Shown here: piece after piece, positions 1 through 8,709 of the stretch | Layout of the letters: each line of letters opens with the position of its first letter | Position numbering within the stretch: position 1 is the first letter of the stretch | Assembly (NCBI RefSeq): GCF_003260205.1 | Contig: NZ_QERF01000004.1 | Span: 248,001 to 312,000, forward strand | Origin: Winogradskyella tangerina | Lineage (GTDB): Bacteria > Bacteroidota > Bacteroidia > Flavobacteriales > Flavobacteriaceae | Direction: 5' to 3' | Length of the DNA stretch: 64,000 nt | The notes under the pieces: generated by a model | The model's database searches: none | Seen by the model: the letters and a program-made list of their open reading frames with translations, nothing else | What the model was told of the DNA's origin: nothing | Translations under genes and position numbers: made by a program

Positions 1-1440
1 GAAAGTACCAAGATCAGTCAGAATGAAAACGGTGATAACGACTTTTCCTTTCTAGATTATAATTTGAAATTGAATTACACACCTAATGCTTCAAATTCGT
101 TTTACCTGAGCGTTATTAATATTGATAATCAACTTGATTATATTTCGAATGAATCTGAAACCGATAGAGATTTTAACGATGTATTATCCATCCGAAATAC
201 TGGTTATGGTATAGGATGGAATGTGATTTGGAACGATAAATTACGTCAAACCACCCAAGCCTTTTTCTCGGATTACGCCTTCAATTACAATTTTATTACA
301 TTCGAAAATGAAATTCAAGTTTCAGATTTTGAAAAGCGAAATACCATTTTTGACTCCGGTATTTCAACAGAATTAAATTATAGAGCTTCAGAACAGTTAA
401 GTTATGATTTTGGCTATCAATACACGCTGAAGGATGTAGCTTATGCTTTTATAAATACAACCAATTCGAGTTTCATTTTAGACACCGAAGAACAAATTGT
501 TCAAACACATAGTGGCTACGCAAACGTTGATTATAAAAACCCAAAATTTCTAGATGTTTCATTCGGCCTAAGAACGACCTATTTTCAAGAACTCGACGCG
601 GTAAGATTCGAGCCAAGGTTGTTACTCTTTAAGGAACTCAATGAACGCTTTAAACTTCAGGCGAGTGCAGAGATCAAAAATCAGATCATCAATGAAATTG
701 ACGAAACAGTCTTTAGCGACCTATCGCTTGAAAACCGTGTGTGGCGACTTTCAAACGGTGATAATTCACCTATAATAAATAGTAAGCATGCTTCATTAGG
801 CTTTATCTATTCAAAGAATGGAGTTAATATTGATACTGATGTGTTTTATAAACGCTCTGAAAATGTATCCGCCTTAACACTTGGTTTTCTCAACCCTAAT
901 AACATCGGTTTTAACATTGGCGACCAAACAATTTATGGTGCGGACGTTTTTGTGAAGAAACAGTTTAATGGTTTTAACTCCTGGATTAGCTATTCATTTA
1001 ATAGAGCACGAAGTCAGTTCGATAATCTTAACGAAGGGCGATCATTCAAATCTAAATCGAATGTAACACATGCAGTATCGACGGCGTTAAGTTACAAATC
1101 GAATGGCTTTCAGGTGGCGCTAGGTTGGAAATGGCAAACCGGACGACCCTTCACAATTGCCGAAGAAGGTGACAATGGTTTAGAATTTAATGATGGAGTA
1201 AATACCGGGCAGTTGCCAGTTTACCATCGATTAGATTTATCGTCTACTTATAGTTTTAAATTTTCTGAGAAAAATAAATTGAGAGGTAAAGTCGGACTTT
1301 CAATCCGGAATCTCTACAACAGAAATAATCTTATATCTCGCGAATATAGAGGTAATAATAGTTTGGATGATCCCATTGAACTTATTGAGCGTTTCTCTAT
1401 TGGGATTACACCAAATTTTATGTTCAGATTGTATTGGTAG
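1..1440 (+). CDS. TonB-dependent outer membrane receptor, C-terminal part (5' truncated by window edge)
   Basis: The frame is open from base 1, so the gene starts before the window; the Met codon at 64 is internal. The visible 479 residues are made of alternating polar and aromatic strands with Asn/Asp-rich loops, as in the beta-barrel of TonB-dependent receptors. The protein ends in FMFRLYW, an aromatic C-terminus typical of outer membrane barrels recognised by the BAM complex. It would import a siderophore, vitamin or glycan across the outer membrane using TonB energy; the substrate cannot be told because the plug and any N-terminal carboxypeptidase-like domain lie outside. A terminator hairpin follows at once. 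The family call is firm, the substrate unknown. Confidence 0.85.
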   Translation, partial: ESTKISQNENGDNDFSFLDYNLKLNYTPNASNSFYLSVINIDNQLDYISNESETDRDFNDVLSIRNTGYGIGWNVIWNDKLRQTTQAFFSDYAFNYNFITFENEIQVSDFEKRNTIFDSGISTELNYRASEQLSYDFGYQYTLKDVAYAFINTTNSSFILDTEEQIVQTHSGYANVDYKNPKFLDVSFGLRTTYFQELDAVRFEPRLLLFKELNERFKLQASAEIKNQIINEIDETVFSDLSLENRVWRLSNGDNSPIINSKHASLGFIYSKNGVNIDTDVFYKRSENVSALTLGFLNPNNIGFNIGDQTIYGADVFVKKQFNGFNSWISYSFNRARSQFDNLNEGRSFKSKSNVTHAVSTALSYKSNGFQVALGWKWQTGRPFTIAEEGDNGLEFNDGVNTGQLPVYHRLDLSSTYSFKFSEKNKLRGKVGLSIRNLYNRNNLISREYRGNNSLDDPIELIERFSIGITPNFMFRLYW

Positions 1441-1447
1441 AAAGAAA

Positions 1448-1482
1448 AAAGCCTTCAAAACATATGATACTTTGAAGGCTTT
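1448..1482. terminator. Bidirectional rho-independent terminator
   Basis: A 12-bp perfect stem (AAAGCCTTCAAA / TTTGAAGGCTTT) with an 11-nt loop is flanked by A-rich sequence on the left and TATTTTTT on the right. It lies between two convergent genes (receptor end 1440, DUF2141 end 1508), so it can serve both. Confidence 0.8.
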
Positions 1483-1507
1483 ATTTTTTGATTGATGTGG
1501 TTGTATT

Positions 1508-1924
1508 TTAGAATCTTATGTTTAAATCTAAATCTTTGTCTTCCACTTTGAATTTGGCATCGTCGTACTGTGGTGGTCCCATAGCCATGACATTGTTAGA
1601 CATTCCGAAAGATTCCTTTGGCATACCGTTTTCCTGAAAATCCATACGCTTGTTGTCATTGGCATCGTGCATGGCAAGAATTGCATATTCTCCTGGAAGT
1701 ACATTTTCAAAAGTAATAGTTACTTTTCCGTCTTTGATCTCTGTTTCGGCATCCATAACACCGTTTCCTTTCATGAATGTTTCGGCGGTATGAAGCGACA
1801 TTAATACTTTTCCTTCGTCACTAATAACATTATCTATTGTTACTGTGATTGTGATTCCTTCTTCCTGAGAAAAACCAAATAAAGTGGTTAAAGCTAAAGC
1901 TAAAGTTAAAACTAGATTTTTCAT
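1508..1924 (-). CDS. DUF2141 domain secreted protein
   Basis: 138 residues. A signal peptide (residues 1-19, hydrophobic LVLTLALALTTLFGF followed by SQ) directs export. The mature part fits the DUF2141 family: beta-rich, with the motifs GKVLMSLH, LPGEYAILAMHDANDN and a C-terminal segment with MGPPQYDDAKF. The HDANDN-K-MD stretch looks like an acidic loop that might bind a metal, but that is inference. Family function is not known. It stands alone, convergent to the receptor upstream in the window, and its own upstream side faces the repeat block at 2045-2436. No clear -7/-33 promoter is visible in front of it. Confidence 0.8.
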   Translation of the reverse strand: MKNLVLTLALALTTLFGFSQEEGITITVTIDNVISDEGKVLMSLHTAETFMKGNGVMDAETEIKDGKVTITFENVLPGEYAILAMHDANDNKRMDFQENGMPKESFGMSNNVMAMGPPQYDDAKFKVEDKDLDLNIRF

Positions 1925-2044
1925 TTTAATAGTGTTTTAATGGTTATTGTTTTTTGATTAACAGTTCAAATATCTAACAATCTTGAAGATACTGGTAATC
2001 AACTTTACCGAATTGTAATTTTAAATGGATGAAATGTATTTTGG

Positions 2045-2156
2045 CAGTTTTCAGTTTTCAGTGTTCAGTGTACAGTAATCAGTGTTCAGTATACAGTTTA
2101 AAGTGAAAAGTTTTTTAGTATAATGCCTACTGCTTACTGCTTACTGCCTACAGCCT
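2045..2156 (+). repeat. Heptanucleotide composite repeat, copy 1 (16 units of 7 bp)
   Basis: From 2045 to 2156 the sequence reads as 16 consecutive 7-mers in one register: eight CAGTnnn units plus one AAGTGAA (2045-2107), a 14-nt bridge AAGTTTTTTAGTAT (2108-2121), then five AATGCCT/ACTGCNT-type units (2122-2156). Part of it (2064-2140) is repeated at 2323-2399 with 3 mismatches in 77 bp. No gene lies here. A period of 7 is not a multiple of 3, so it cannot be a coding repeat in a single frame. Confidence 0.85.
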
Positions 2157-2180
2157 AAGGTAATGACAACAACGCCGTCA

Positions 2181-2218
2181 CTTCGAGTGATTTTACGCAG
2201 TAAAATTGTATCGAGAAG
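2181..2218 (+). repeat. REP-like hairpin element
   Basis: The core ATTTTAC-GCA-GTAAAAT forms a 7-bp stem with a 3-nt loop, and the outer arms CTTCGA and TCGAGAAG are largely complementary beyond an internal loop. A clearly related sequence lies in opposite orientation at 24745-24785. It sits directly after heptamer copy 1 and before copy 2. It is too weakly followed by T residues to be a standard terminator. Confidence 0.65.
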
Positions 2219-2226
2219 AATGGGAG

Positions 2227-2436
2227 CAGTGTTCAGTGAACAGTGTACAGTTTTCAGTTTTCAGTGTTCAGTGTTCAGTTTTCAGTGTTCAGTGTTCAGT
2301 ATACATTATTAAGTTTACAGTTTTCAGTGTACAGTAATCAGTGTTCAGTATACAGTTTACAGTGAAAAGTTTTTTAGTATAACGCCTACTGCTAACTGCC
2401 AACTGCATACTGCATACTGCTTTATGCCTAAAGCCT
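2227..2436 (+). repeat. Heptanucleotide composite repeat, copy 2 (30 units of 7 bp)
   Basis: 210 bases read as exactly 30 consecutive 7-mers in constant register: 20 units mostly CAGTnnn (2227-2366), a 14-nt bridge AAGTTTTTTAGTAT (2367-2380), then eight units of AACGCCT/ACTGCnn/AAAGCCT type (2381-2436). The array ends exactly at the stop codon of the DUF58 gene (2437). The order of modules is the same as in copy 1. The bases between 1925 and 2044 are plain AT-rich sequence with nothing recognisable. Confidence 0.85.
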
Positions 2437-3768
2437 TTAAAGTAGCCCTCTTGCTTTGATCTCTAAATATTTATTGATCGTATTGATCGTTAAATTTTGT
2501 GGTGTCGTTAATATAGTCTGAATACCATGCTTCTGAAGTTCATTTACAATGAGTTTCTTTTCGTACATGAATTTCTCTGCAATGGTTTTTTGAAAAATTT
2601 CAAACGTATTATGAGCTTCAAGACTAGTGAGTTTCTCTAATTCTGTATTTTCAAAAAAGATCACTACCAAAAGATGGTTTTTAGCCATAGCCTGAAGGTA
2701 GGGCAACTGCCTGTGTAGTGCGTCTAAGGTTTCAAAGTTTGTATAGAGTAGGAGAAGGCTACGCTGCGTTATGCTTCGTTTGACATCGATATACAGTCTG
2801 GAAAAATCAGATTCTGAAAAATCTGTATTTACATTGTATAATGTTTCTAGGATCTTATTCATCTGAGCAGGTCGGCGCTCTGCGGCAACTCTATTTTCAA
2901 CTTTACGTGAAAAAGTAAACATACCCGCTTTATCTTGTTTTTTAAGGGCTACGTTACTTATAACTAAAGTCGCATTGATAGCGTAATCCAAAAGGCTTAA
3001 ACCTTCAAACGGCATTTTCATGGCTCGGCCCTTATCTATAACGCTATAGATGGGTTGTGACCGTTCATCCTGATACTGGTTGACCATTAATTGGTTACGC
3101 TTTGCTGTGGCTTTCCAGTTAATATTTCTGATGTCATCGCCAGGAACATAATCTTTAATTTGCTCAAATTCCATGGTATGACCAATGCGTCTAATTTTCT
3201 TCAGACCATATTCAAACAGTCTGTTAGAAAAGGCAATAAGCATGTATTTCCTCAACTGTAAAAATGAAGGATAGTTGGGCACCATAGCATCCTTGCCAAA
3301 CTGAAAACGTCTGGTAACTAATCCTATAGGTGAATTCACATATACATTGAGATTGCCAAAATAATATTCACCGCGTTCCAACGGTCTCAGCGTATATGTT
3401 ATTTTTTTCTCCTGATGTTTATCGAGCTGAGTACTGATCTCAAAATCGCGCTTCTGATACTGAAAAGGTAATTCATCAATGAGCAATAGGTCGGTTTTAA
3501 AATTGTAGTTATTCACCAACGTTATGGCTATTGGATTATCGTCACCGTTACTCAGTTTTTCTGGTAAAATACGCGTTGCAGATATGCCTTTTTGTTTAAA
3601 GAGTAATATCAGGTCAATAAGTACTAAGCCCAATGCCACAAAGAACAATGCGGTTACGATGCTCAACAAGCCCGGATAAATAAAAGACAAGATGAACATG
3701 GCAACAAATACAATTGCCGCCTGGAAAAACCGAAAGGTGAGATAGGTATGTTTAAAAAGACGTTTCAC
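2437..3768 (-). CDS. DUF58 domain membrane protein
   Basis: 443 residues; two N-terminal membrane helices (about 15-55), a beta-rich section, and at 206-220 the DUF58 hallmark DYVPGDDIRNINWKATA, followed by a von Willebrand A-like C-terminal half. DUF58 proteins are regular partners of MoxR ATPases and are thought to act in assembly or activation of envelope complexes; the exact role here is inferred. The GTG start at 3766-3768 overlaps the TAG stop of moxR by one base (TAGTG), which favours coupled translation and decides the start. It is the last gene of a six-gene operon; its stop abuts the heptamer repeat block and no terminator hairpin is seen. Confidence 0.88.
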   Translation of the reverse strand: MKRLFKHTYLTFRFFQAAIVFVAMFILSFIYPGLLSIVTALFFVALGLVLIDLILLFKQKGISATRILPEKLSNGDDNPIAITLVNNYNFKTDLLLIDELPFQYQKRDFEISTQLDKHQEKKITYTLRPLERGEYYFGNLNVYVNSPIGLVTRRFQFGKDAMVPNYPSFLQLRKYMLIAFSNRLFEYGLKKIRRIGHTMEFEQIKDYVPGDDIRNINWKATAKRNQLMVNQYQDERSQPIYSVIDKGRAMKMPFEGLSLLDYAINATLVISNVALKKQDKAGMFTFSRKVENRVAAERRPAQMNKILETLYNVNTDFSESDFSRLYIDVKRSITQRSLLLLYTNFETLDALHRQLPYLQAMAKNHLLVVIFFENTELEKLTSLEAHNTFEIFQKTIAEKFMYEKKLIVNELQKHGIQTILTTPQNLTINTINKYLEIKARGLL

Positions 3769-4832
3769 TATCTCGGAATCTCAATAGTTTCTAATATTTG
3801 ATCTACAACCTTATCTACAGTAAAAGCTTCCATTTCGCGCTCAGGAGTTAATACAAGGCGATGTTTTAATACTGCTTTTGCACAACGTTTAATATCATCT
3901 GGAGTCACAAAATCTCTACCATTAATTGCTGCATTTGCTTTGGAAGCATTTAAAATAGCAATCGAAGCTCTTGGTGAAGCTCCCAAATAAAGATTAGCAT
4001 TATTACGTGTATTGGTTACAATTGAAGCGATATAATTGAGAAGGTTATCCTCAACAATAATTTGTTTTATCAATTCCTGATAAGACTTAATAGCATCTGC
4101 CGACAAGACCGAAGAAATGGTACCAAAGTCCATTATATCTTGACGTTGGTGATTTTCCATTAGGATCTGTACTTCGTCTTCAAGCGAAGGATAGTCTACT
4201 TCGATCTTAAATAAAAATCGGTCTAATTGCGCTTCTGGTAATCGGTAAGTTCCTTCTTGTTCAATTGGATTTTGGGTAGCAAAAACCAGAAATGGTAATC
4301 CCATATCATAGCGTTCGCCATCCATAGTGATTTGGCGCTCTGCCATTACTTCAAATAAAGCGGCTTGAGTTTTAGCAGGTGCTCTGTTGATCTCATCAAT
4401 AAGAACAATGTTGGAAAAGATCGGACCTTTTTTGTATTCAAATTCGTTGGTCTTGACATTAAAGATCGATGTTCCTAAAATATCACTTGGCATGAGGTCT
4501 GGAGTAAATTGAATTCGACTGAAACCTACATCCATGGTCTTTGCTAATAATTTTGCAGTGACCGTTTTTGCAACACCAGGAACACCTTCAATAAGTGAAT
4601 GACCATTGGTAAGGATTGAGATGATCAAAAGTTCAATCATTTCATTCTGGCCGACGATGAACTTACCAATTTCTTGTTTTATCTGATCGACACTTTCTTG
4701 TAAGGGTTTCAGATCTATCCGGGTTTCAAAATCCTCCGATGCCTTTTCTGGTGTTTCCGGCGTTGGGTTTATTTCGTTGTTCGGGATGTTTTCATCTTGG
4801 TTTTCGGATGAAGGTGTATTTTGATCTTCCAT
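3768..4832 (-). CDS. MoxR family AAA+ ATPase
   Basis: 354 residues. An acidic Pro/Glu/Asn-rich tail (1-45) precedes the AAA+ core: Walker A GVPGVAKT (83-90), Walker B IVLIDEINR with D146-E147, sensor 1 ATQNPIEQEGTYRLPEAQ and an arginine-finger type LDRF. MoxR ATPases work as chaperone-like motors with DUF58 and VWA partners in maturing envelope or secreted complexes. It starts with ATG overlapping the previous stop (TAATG) and ends in overlap with the DUF58 start. The acidic N-tail is absent from the second MoxR of this window (59630-60583), so the two are different paralogues. Confidence 0.92.
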   Translation of the reverse strand: MEDQNTPSSENQDENIPNNEINPTPETPEKASEDFETRIDLKPLQESVDQIKQEIGKFIVGQNEMIELLIISILTNGHSLIEGVPGVAKTVTAKLLAKTMDVGFSRIQFTPDLMPSDILGTSIFNVKTNEFEYKKGPIFSNIVLIDEINRAPAKTQAALFEVMAERQITMDGERYDMGLPFLVFATQNPIEQEGTYRLPEAQLDRFLFKIEVDYPSLEDEVQILMENHQRQDIMDFGTISSVLSADAIKSYQELIKQIIVEDNLLNYIASIVTNTRNNANLYLGASPRASIAILNASKANAAINGRDFVTPDDIKRCAKAVLKHRLVLTPEREMEAFTVDKVVDQILETIEIPR

Positions 4833-6037
4833 TATAATCTATGTTTTGTAAAATGTTCTATTTTTTTATTCAATTCTATAAGTTCTTGTTCTGAATGGTA
4901 TTTTTTCGATTTTAGGTATACCAAATAATCGATCAATGCTTTTGTATTCTCTTTGGTATTAGTAGACTTCACGCTTAGCTTGTCTATAAAACTCTGATTT
5001 AATTGATTGGTATCTAAGTAATAGGTTCTTCTCACGAATTCTAAAAAATATTCGATCTTCTTCTGAACAATATTTGTAAAATCTCCGTGTTGGTAGTAGA
5101 GTTGACCAATGGTTTTAGTAAAATCAACTGTAGCGTTTTCGAGCTTACCTATGACAGGAATTATGCGCTGCGTGCGTTTACCTCTAAATATTACAAATAG
5201 AATAAGGCCAAACATACTAATGTAAAATGCCCATTTTAGTGCTGTATTTTGAAGTATGAATCGCAACGGACTCGTAATTACTTTTCGACCACTTTTGAAG
5301 TTATTGTCCCATATAATTTGTTGTTGGGGTAAGTAAGACAACACAGTGGCCGTGTAATCTTCCTTATCATTCATTAAGTGATAGTTGGTGAATGCAAATG
5401 GATTGGCATGCAATATGAATTGACCACCATTATCACCAACCTCAACTTTTACAAAATTCGGATAGGTTTCATCAAAATCATATTCATCCTCAATTGTAAT
5501 AGTTCCTAATATTGTGGTACTCAAAGTATCAATAGAGCTGAAATGGCTGTTCTCAATAACGTCTTCGAATTTGCGATTATTCTTTTGAAGACTAGGGCTG
5601 GTGAATTTATGTTCAGAGGCTTGCTTATAGAAATTACCGTATTGACGTTCTATTGCAATATTGAGTGAATCAATCACATTTCCATAGAAGTAGTTGGCAC
5701 TCATAAACACAGTGTTGCCTTCTTCAATAAACTCCATAAGAACATTCGACTCTTCTGTATCAAAACTAAGGTAGTTATTGATAAAAATCAGGGTTTTGTC
5801 CTTAGGGTCTTCTAAACGAGTTAAGTATTCGTAGATAGAACGCTCTGATGTAAGAATCTCTTCTTCTGAAAACGTCTGTAATTCATTGAATAAAATATAG
5901 CAGCCTAAGGGAATTTTATCGGCCGCCGAATAAGAATCACGCCAATTAATAGCTTTGGGTTTAGTGATTTCTGCCACCATCATAAAAACGATGACAGCAC
6001 CAATGATATACAGCGCTATTTTAGATCGTCTATCCAC
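4832..6037 (-). CDS. DUF4350 domain membrane protein
   Basis: 401 residues. One N-terminal membrane helix (about 7-22), then a periplasmic alpha/beta part containing the DUF4350 region (LLxFL-like segments FNELQTF, LIFINNYLSFD, GNTVFMSANYF around residues 50-120), a second helix (about 268-285, YISMFGLILFVIF) and a cytosolic helical tail. DUF4350 resembles glutamine-amidotransferase-like/ITF folds and co-occurs with MoxR and DUF58. Function is not established. It uses GTG (6035-6037) and overlaps its upstream neighbour by 8 nt. Confidence 0.78.
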   Translation of the reverse strand: MDRRSKIALYIIGAVIVFMMVAEITKPKAINWRDSYSAADKIPLGCYILFNELQTFSEEEILTSERSIYEYLTRLEDPKDKTLIFINNYLSFDTEESNVLMEFIEEGNTVFMSANYFYGNVIDSLNIAIERQYGNFYKQASEHKFTSPSLQKNNRKFEDVIENSHFSSIDTLSTTILGTITIEDEYDFDETYPNFVKVEVGDNGGQFILHANPFAFTNYHLMNDKEDYTATVLSYLPQQQIIWDNNFKSGRKVITSPLRFILQNTALKWAFYISMFGLILFVIFRGKRTQRIIPVIGKLENATVDFTKTIGQLYYQHGDFTNIVQKKIEYFLEFVRRTYYLDTNQLNQSFIDKLSVKSTNTKENTKALIDYLVYLKSKKYHSEQELIELNKKIEHFTKHRL

Positions 6038-6758
6038 GCTGTGATGTTTTTATAAGTTGATTGAAATCGTTTTTATTTTTATTGAAACTATCTTCATCGA
6101 TAGGGAATTCACCATACCATACATAATCGTAGATATAGGAAATTCGCTTGAACAAAGCTTTCAATTTAGAATCTTTTATTTCGTTGAGATAGTCCGTATT
6201 TGTCTTGTCATAATGCCATTCGATAGTTTTTTTATTCGCTAAAACCTTGAGCGATTTCAAATACATATATCTAGTGGCAAGGCGGTAGTTGTTATCTTTT
6301 AACGCTTGTTTAATGAGTTTGTCGAAATCAACCTGTTCAATGTTTTCTTCAACATAAGTAAAACCTTCAATTGCGCGGTCTTCAGTTTTAAACACCGAAC
6401 TCACAGGATTTTGTAGTAGGAATTTAATTAACAGGTATAGAACAATAATACCAAGAATTCCATATACAATAATTTCTAAAACCTTATAATCAATATAGTC
6501 GATATCAATTCCGAAGACTTCAGATAACCAATTAAAAAACGACCTCAGTATACGCTGAATAAGATTAATCCCACCAGTATCGTTTATTGAATAATTAAAG
6601 TCATCACTCGAATAATTATTCTTAAAATTTTCTTTGAAGTAGGTCACATCAAGATTTGAAGAATCGCGTTTAACTATAGCCTCTTGGGCATTGAGTGTGA
6701 AAGCACATAGCGATGCCATAATCAGGATGCCAATATGTTTTAGTTTTAACTTATTCAT
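6030..6758 (-). CDS. DUF4129 domain membrane protein
   Basis: 242 residues. A signal peptide (1-24, ending LNAQ), a periplasmic linker, one membrane helix (about 92-113, VLEIIVYGILGIIVLYLLIKF), and a cytosolic DUF4129-type domain (about 140-235) with the segment RLATRYMYLKSLKVLANKKTI. In other bacteria DUF4129 is often the C-terminal part of transglutaminase-like membrane proteins; here it stands alone. It overlaps both neighbours by 8 nt, so it belongs to the same operon as SpoIIM, DUF4350, MoxR and DUF58. Role in the complex is unknown. Confidence 0.75.
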   Translation of the reverse strand: MNKLKLKHIGILIMASLCAFTLNAQEAIVKRDSSNLDVTYFKENFKNNYSSDDFNYSINDTGGINLIQRILRSFFNWLSEVFGIDIDYIDYKVLEIIVYGILGIIVLYLLIKFLLQNPVSSVFKTEDRAIEGFTYVEENIEQVDFDKLIKQALKDNNYRLATRYMYLKSLKVLANKKTIEWHYDKTNTDYLNEIKDSKLKALFKRISYIYDYVWYGEFPIDEDSFNKNKNDFNQLIKTSQRG

Positions 6759-7671
6759 TCACCCCAATTTGATCAATTTTCTTTCTAAGAAAGACATTGT
6801 GTTTAACCTCGTAAAGGTTGTAATACAATATACCATACGATACTTGTGATAAGGCTTGAGTGTATATGAAGGATAGAATAAATGAAGCAAAACCGAAGGT
6901 TACAATTGAGGTTCCGAAGGCACTTGTTGTAATATCAATATTACTATCAATAGAAAAATAGGCGTAAATAAAAATAATGAATCCTGGTACTGATAATAGT
7001 AGAAGCGTGATCATTAGATTTAGGATACCAATAACCAATCCGAACAGAATCACCCGCCAAAAGTTTGAAAACGTAAAATCCAAACCTTCAGAAATGGCTT
7101 CTCCAAATCCTTTTTGGTTCGAAAAGATCGACATAAAGGTCAAGCCAAATACGGCGGTCATACTGAAACTCAATCCATATTGAATGATCATCCCCAGAAA
7201 GGGTATAAAGGCTACAATAAATGAAATTATCAAATAGATAACGTAGAGCAAAGCACCGATAATGATGAATATTATAATTGTTCCGAGGTTATTTATAATG
7301 CTCCTCCAAATATTTTTTGAAACGATCTTTCCATTATTATTGGCATATTCAGCGACATAGGCACTCGAGAAACTATAATTGATCAAAGAGGTCATTAGTA
7401 CAATGAGTAAAAGTACAATGACACCTGCTAGAAAGTAACTATCTGGGTCTGTGTTATTACTCATGCCAAACCTAAAATCTCTACTTGCAACTCCCATAAA
7501 ACCCGTTGCCAATAAATAAGAACAGATCAATGTGAGGACAATACTAACCGCGTTATATCTAAGGTATAAATTAGTGTAAGACTTAAAATTATACTTCAGG
7601 AATAAAAAGTAGGTGTTAATAATGTCACCAAAAGTGCTTCGGTTTCTTAATTCTATATATTTCTCGTTCAC
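6751..7671 (-). CDS. Polytopic membrane protein, SpoIIM-MoxR cluster
   Basis: 306 residues, about six hydrophobic helices (roughly 36-58, 84-104, 130-155, 158-180, 203-235, 255-280) with a short cytosolic N-terminus MNEKYIELRNRSTFGDI. I cannot assign a named family with certainty; proteins of this shape in the same position are annotated as DUF4013-like or glycerophosphodiesterase-membrane-domain-like. It uses GTG (7669-7671), overlapping the TGA of the SpoIIM gene by 4 nt, and overlaps the DUF4129 gene by 8 nt. Its constant place between these genes suggests a membrane scaffold for the MoxR partners, which is inference. Confidence 0.7.
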   Translation of the reverse strand: MNEKYIELRNRSTFGDIINTYFLFLKYNFKSYTNLYLRYNAVSIVLTLICSYLLATGFMGVASRDFRFGMSNNTDPDSYFLAGVIVLLLIVLMTSLINYSFSSAYVAEYANNNGKIVSKNIWRSIINNLGTIIIFIIIGALLYVIYLIISFIVAFIPFLGMIIQYGLSFSMTAVFGLTFMSIFSNQKGFGEAISEGLDFTFSNFWRVILFGLVIGILNLMITLLLLSVPGFIIFIYAYFSIDSNIDITTSAFGTSIVTFGFASFILSFIYTQALSQVSYGILYYNLYEVKHNVFLRKKIDQIGVNE

Positions 7672-8675
7672 GCTAGCTCGGGTTTGGGTATTAGTTCAGC
7701 TTTAAGCTTTTCTATATTTAAAGTTGAAGCCTTATGTAAAAGTCTTGGGTAAATGATATAGTAATACAAAATGATGAATAGTGAAATAAAAATAATTCCA
7801 TAAGCTAAAAACCATGGCATTTGTTCACCTAATCGCGTTATAAATCCTTCAATAAACCCAGCGATAATAAAAAACGGAATGGTACTCACTACAATTTTAA
7901 GGCCGTCTTTGGCGCCCTTCATAAAGGCCACACGCCGTGAGTAGGTTTTCGGAAACAGAAAACTATTGCCCATTACGAGCCCCGCACAACCAGCGATCAC
8001 AATCACAGAAATTTCTATGGTACCATGTAACCATACGGTTGAAGTCTTTTCAAGAATGCCGTAATTGTAGAAAAAGGTAATAAAGGCACCAAGCATAATT
8101 CCGTTACTAAAAAGTACCCAAATGGTACCGACACTAAATACCACTCCGAGGGCAAATGCAATAATGGCGACTCTAATATTATTGATGGTGATTCCTAAAA
8201 AAGTTCCGACTTGGCTACCACTCTTATAAACGGCCATAGGCTCGCCATTCTCTATGTTTTCAATAGTCATATTCACGTAGGCATCACCTAAGATCAATCT
8301 TAAAAAAGTATCATCATTTAAGGTTGAAACCACACCAATGAGCACCGCTGCCATAAAGATTAAAAACGAATACAGTAAGGTTCTATGGTATTGGTAGAAA
8401 AACAATGGAAATTCATCGCGCCAAAACGAAATGATCTTATTTTTCGACTCTTTTTTTGTGACATAAATTTTCTGATGTGCCTGCGAAGCCAATGAGTTTA
8501 AATACAGCAATGTCTTACTATCCGGATAGTAAGTCTGTGCATAAGATAAATCATTCGTAAGTTGTATGTAATATGAAGCTAGATCATCGGGATTTATTTT
8601 AGCATTATTGTTCAATGCGTTTTCAAAACCAATCCATTTTTCCTTATTTTGCTTCACGAAAGATGCTTCGCGCAT
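7668..8675 (-). CDS. Stage II sporulation protein M (SpoIIM) family membrane protein
   Basis: 335 residues from the ATG at 8673-8675 (MREASFVKQNKEKW). A longer reading frame exists to 8747 but would run into the divergent RDD gene. An N-terminal cytosolic helical part is followed by about six membrane helices (about 105-330) with the SpoIIM features YNYGILE and LHGTIEISVIVIAGCAGL. In sporulating Firmicutes SpoIIM belongs to an engulfment complex; in non-sporulating Bacteroidota it sits with MoxR, DUF58 and RDD genes and its role is unknown. First gene of the six-gene operon; only 34 bp separate it from the divergent RDD start. Confidence 0.85.
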   Translation of the reverse strand: MREASFVKQNKEKWIGFENALNNNAKINPDDLASYYIQLTNDLSYAQTYYPDSKTLLYLNSLASQAHQKIYVTKKESKNKIISFWRDEFPLFFYQYHRTLLYSFLIFMAAVLIGVVSTLNDDTFLRLILGDAYVNMTIENIENGEPMAVYKSGSQVGTFLGITINNIRVAIIAFALGVVFSVGTIWVLFSNGIMLGAFITFFYNYGILEKTSTVWLHGTIEISVIVIAGCAGLVMGNSFLFPKTYSRRVAFMKGAKDGLKIVVSTIPFFIIAGFIEGFITRLGEQMPWFLAYGIIFISLFIILYYYIIYPRLLHKASTLNIEKLKAELIPKPELA

Positions 8676-8709
8676 AAACCATTCATATTTAAAACGAATA
8701 TACACTCCA

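Noticed and set aside
2045..2436. Possible CRISPR array because of dense repeats
   Set aside because: Units are 7 bp without spacers of 25-40 bp, and there are no cas genes in the window.
2227..2436. Coding potential of the repeat block
   Set aside because: Period 7 shifts frame each unit and stop codons occur in every frame; no ORF of useful length.
8608..8709. N-terminal extension of the RDD protein from ATG 8608
   Set aside because: It would overlap the SpoIIM coding start on the other strand, and RDD proteins start near the ATG at 8710.
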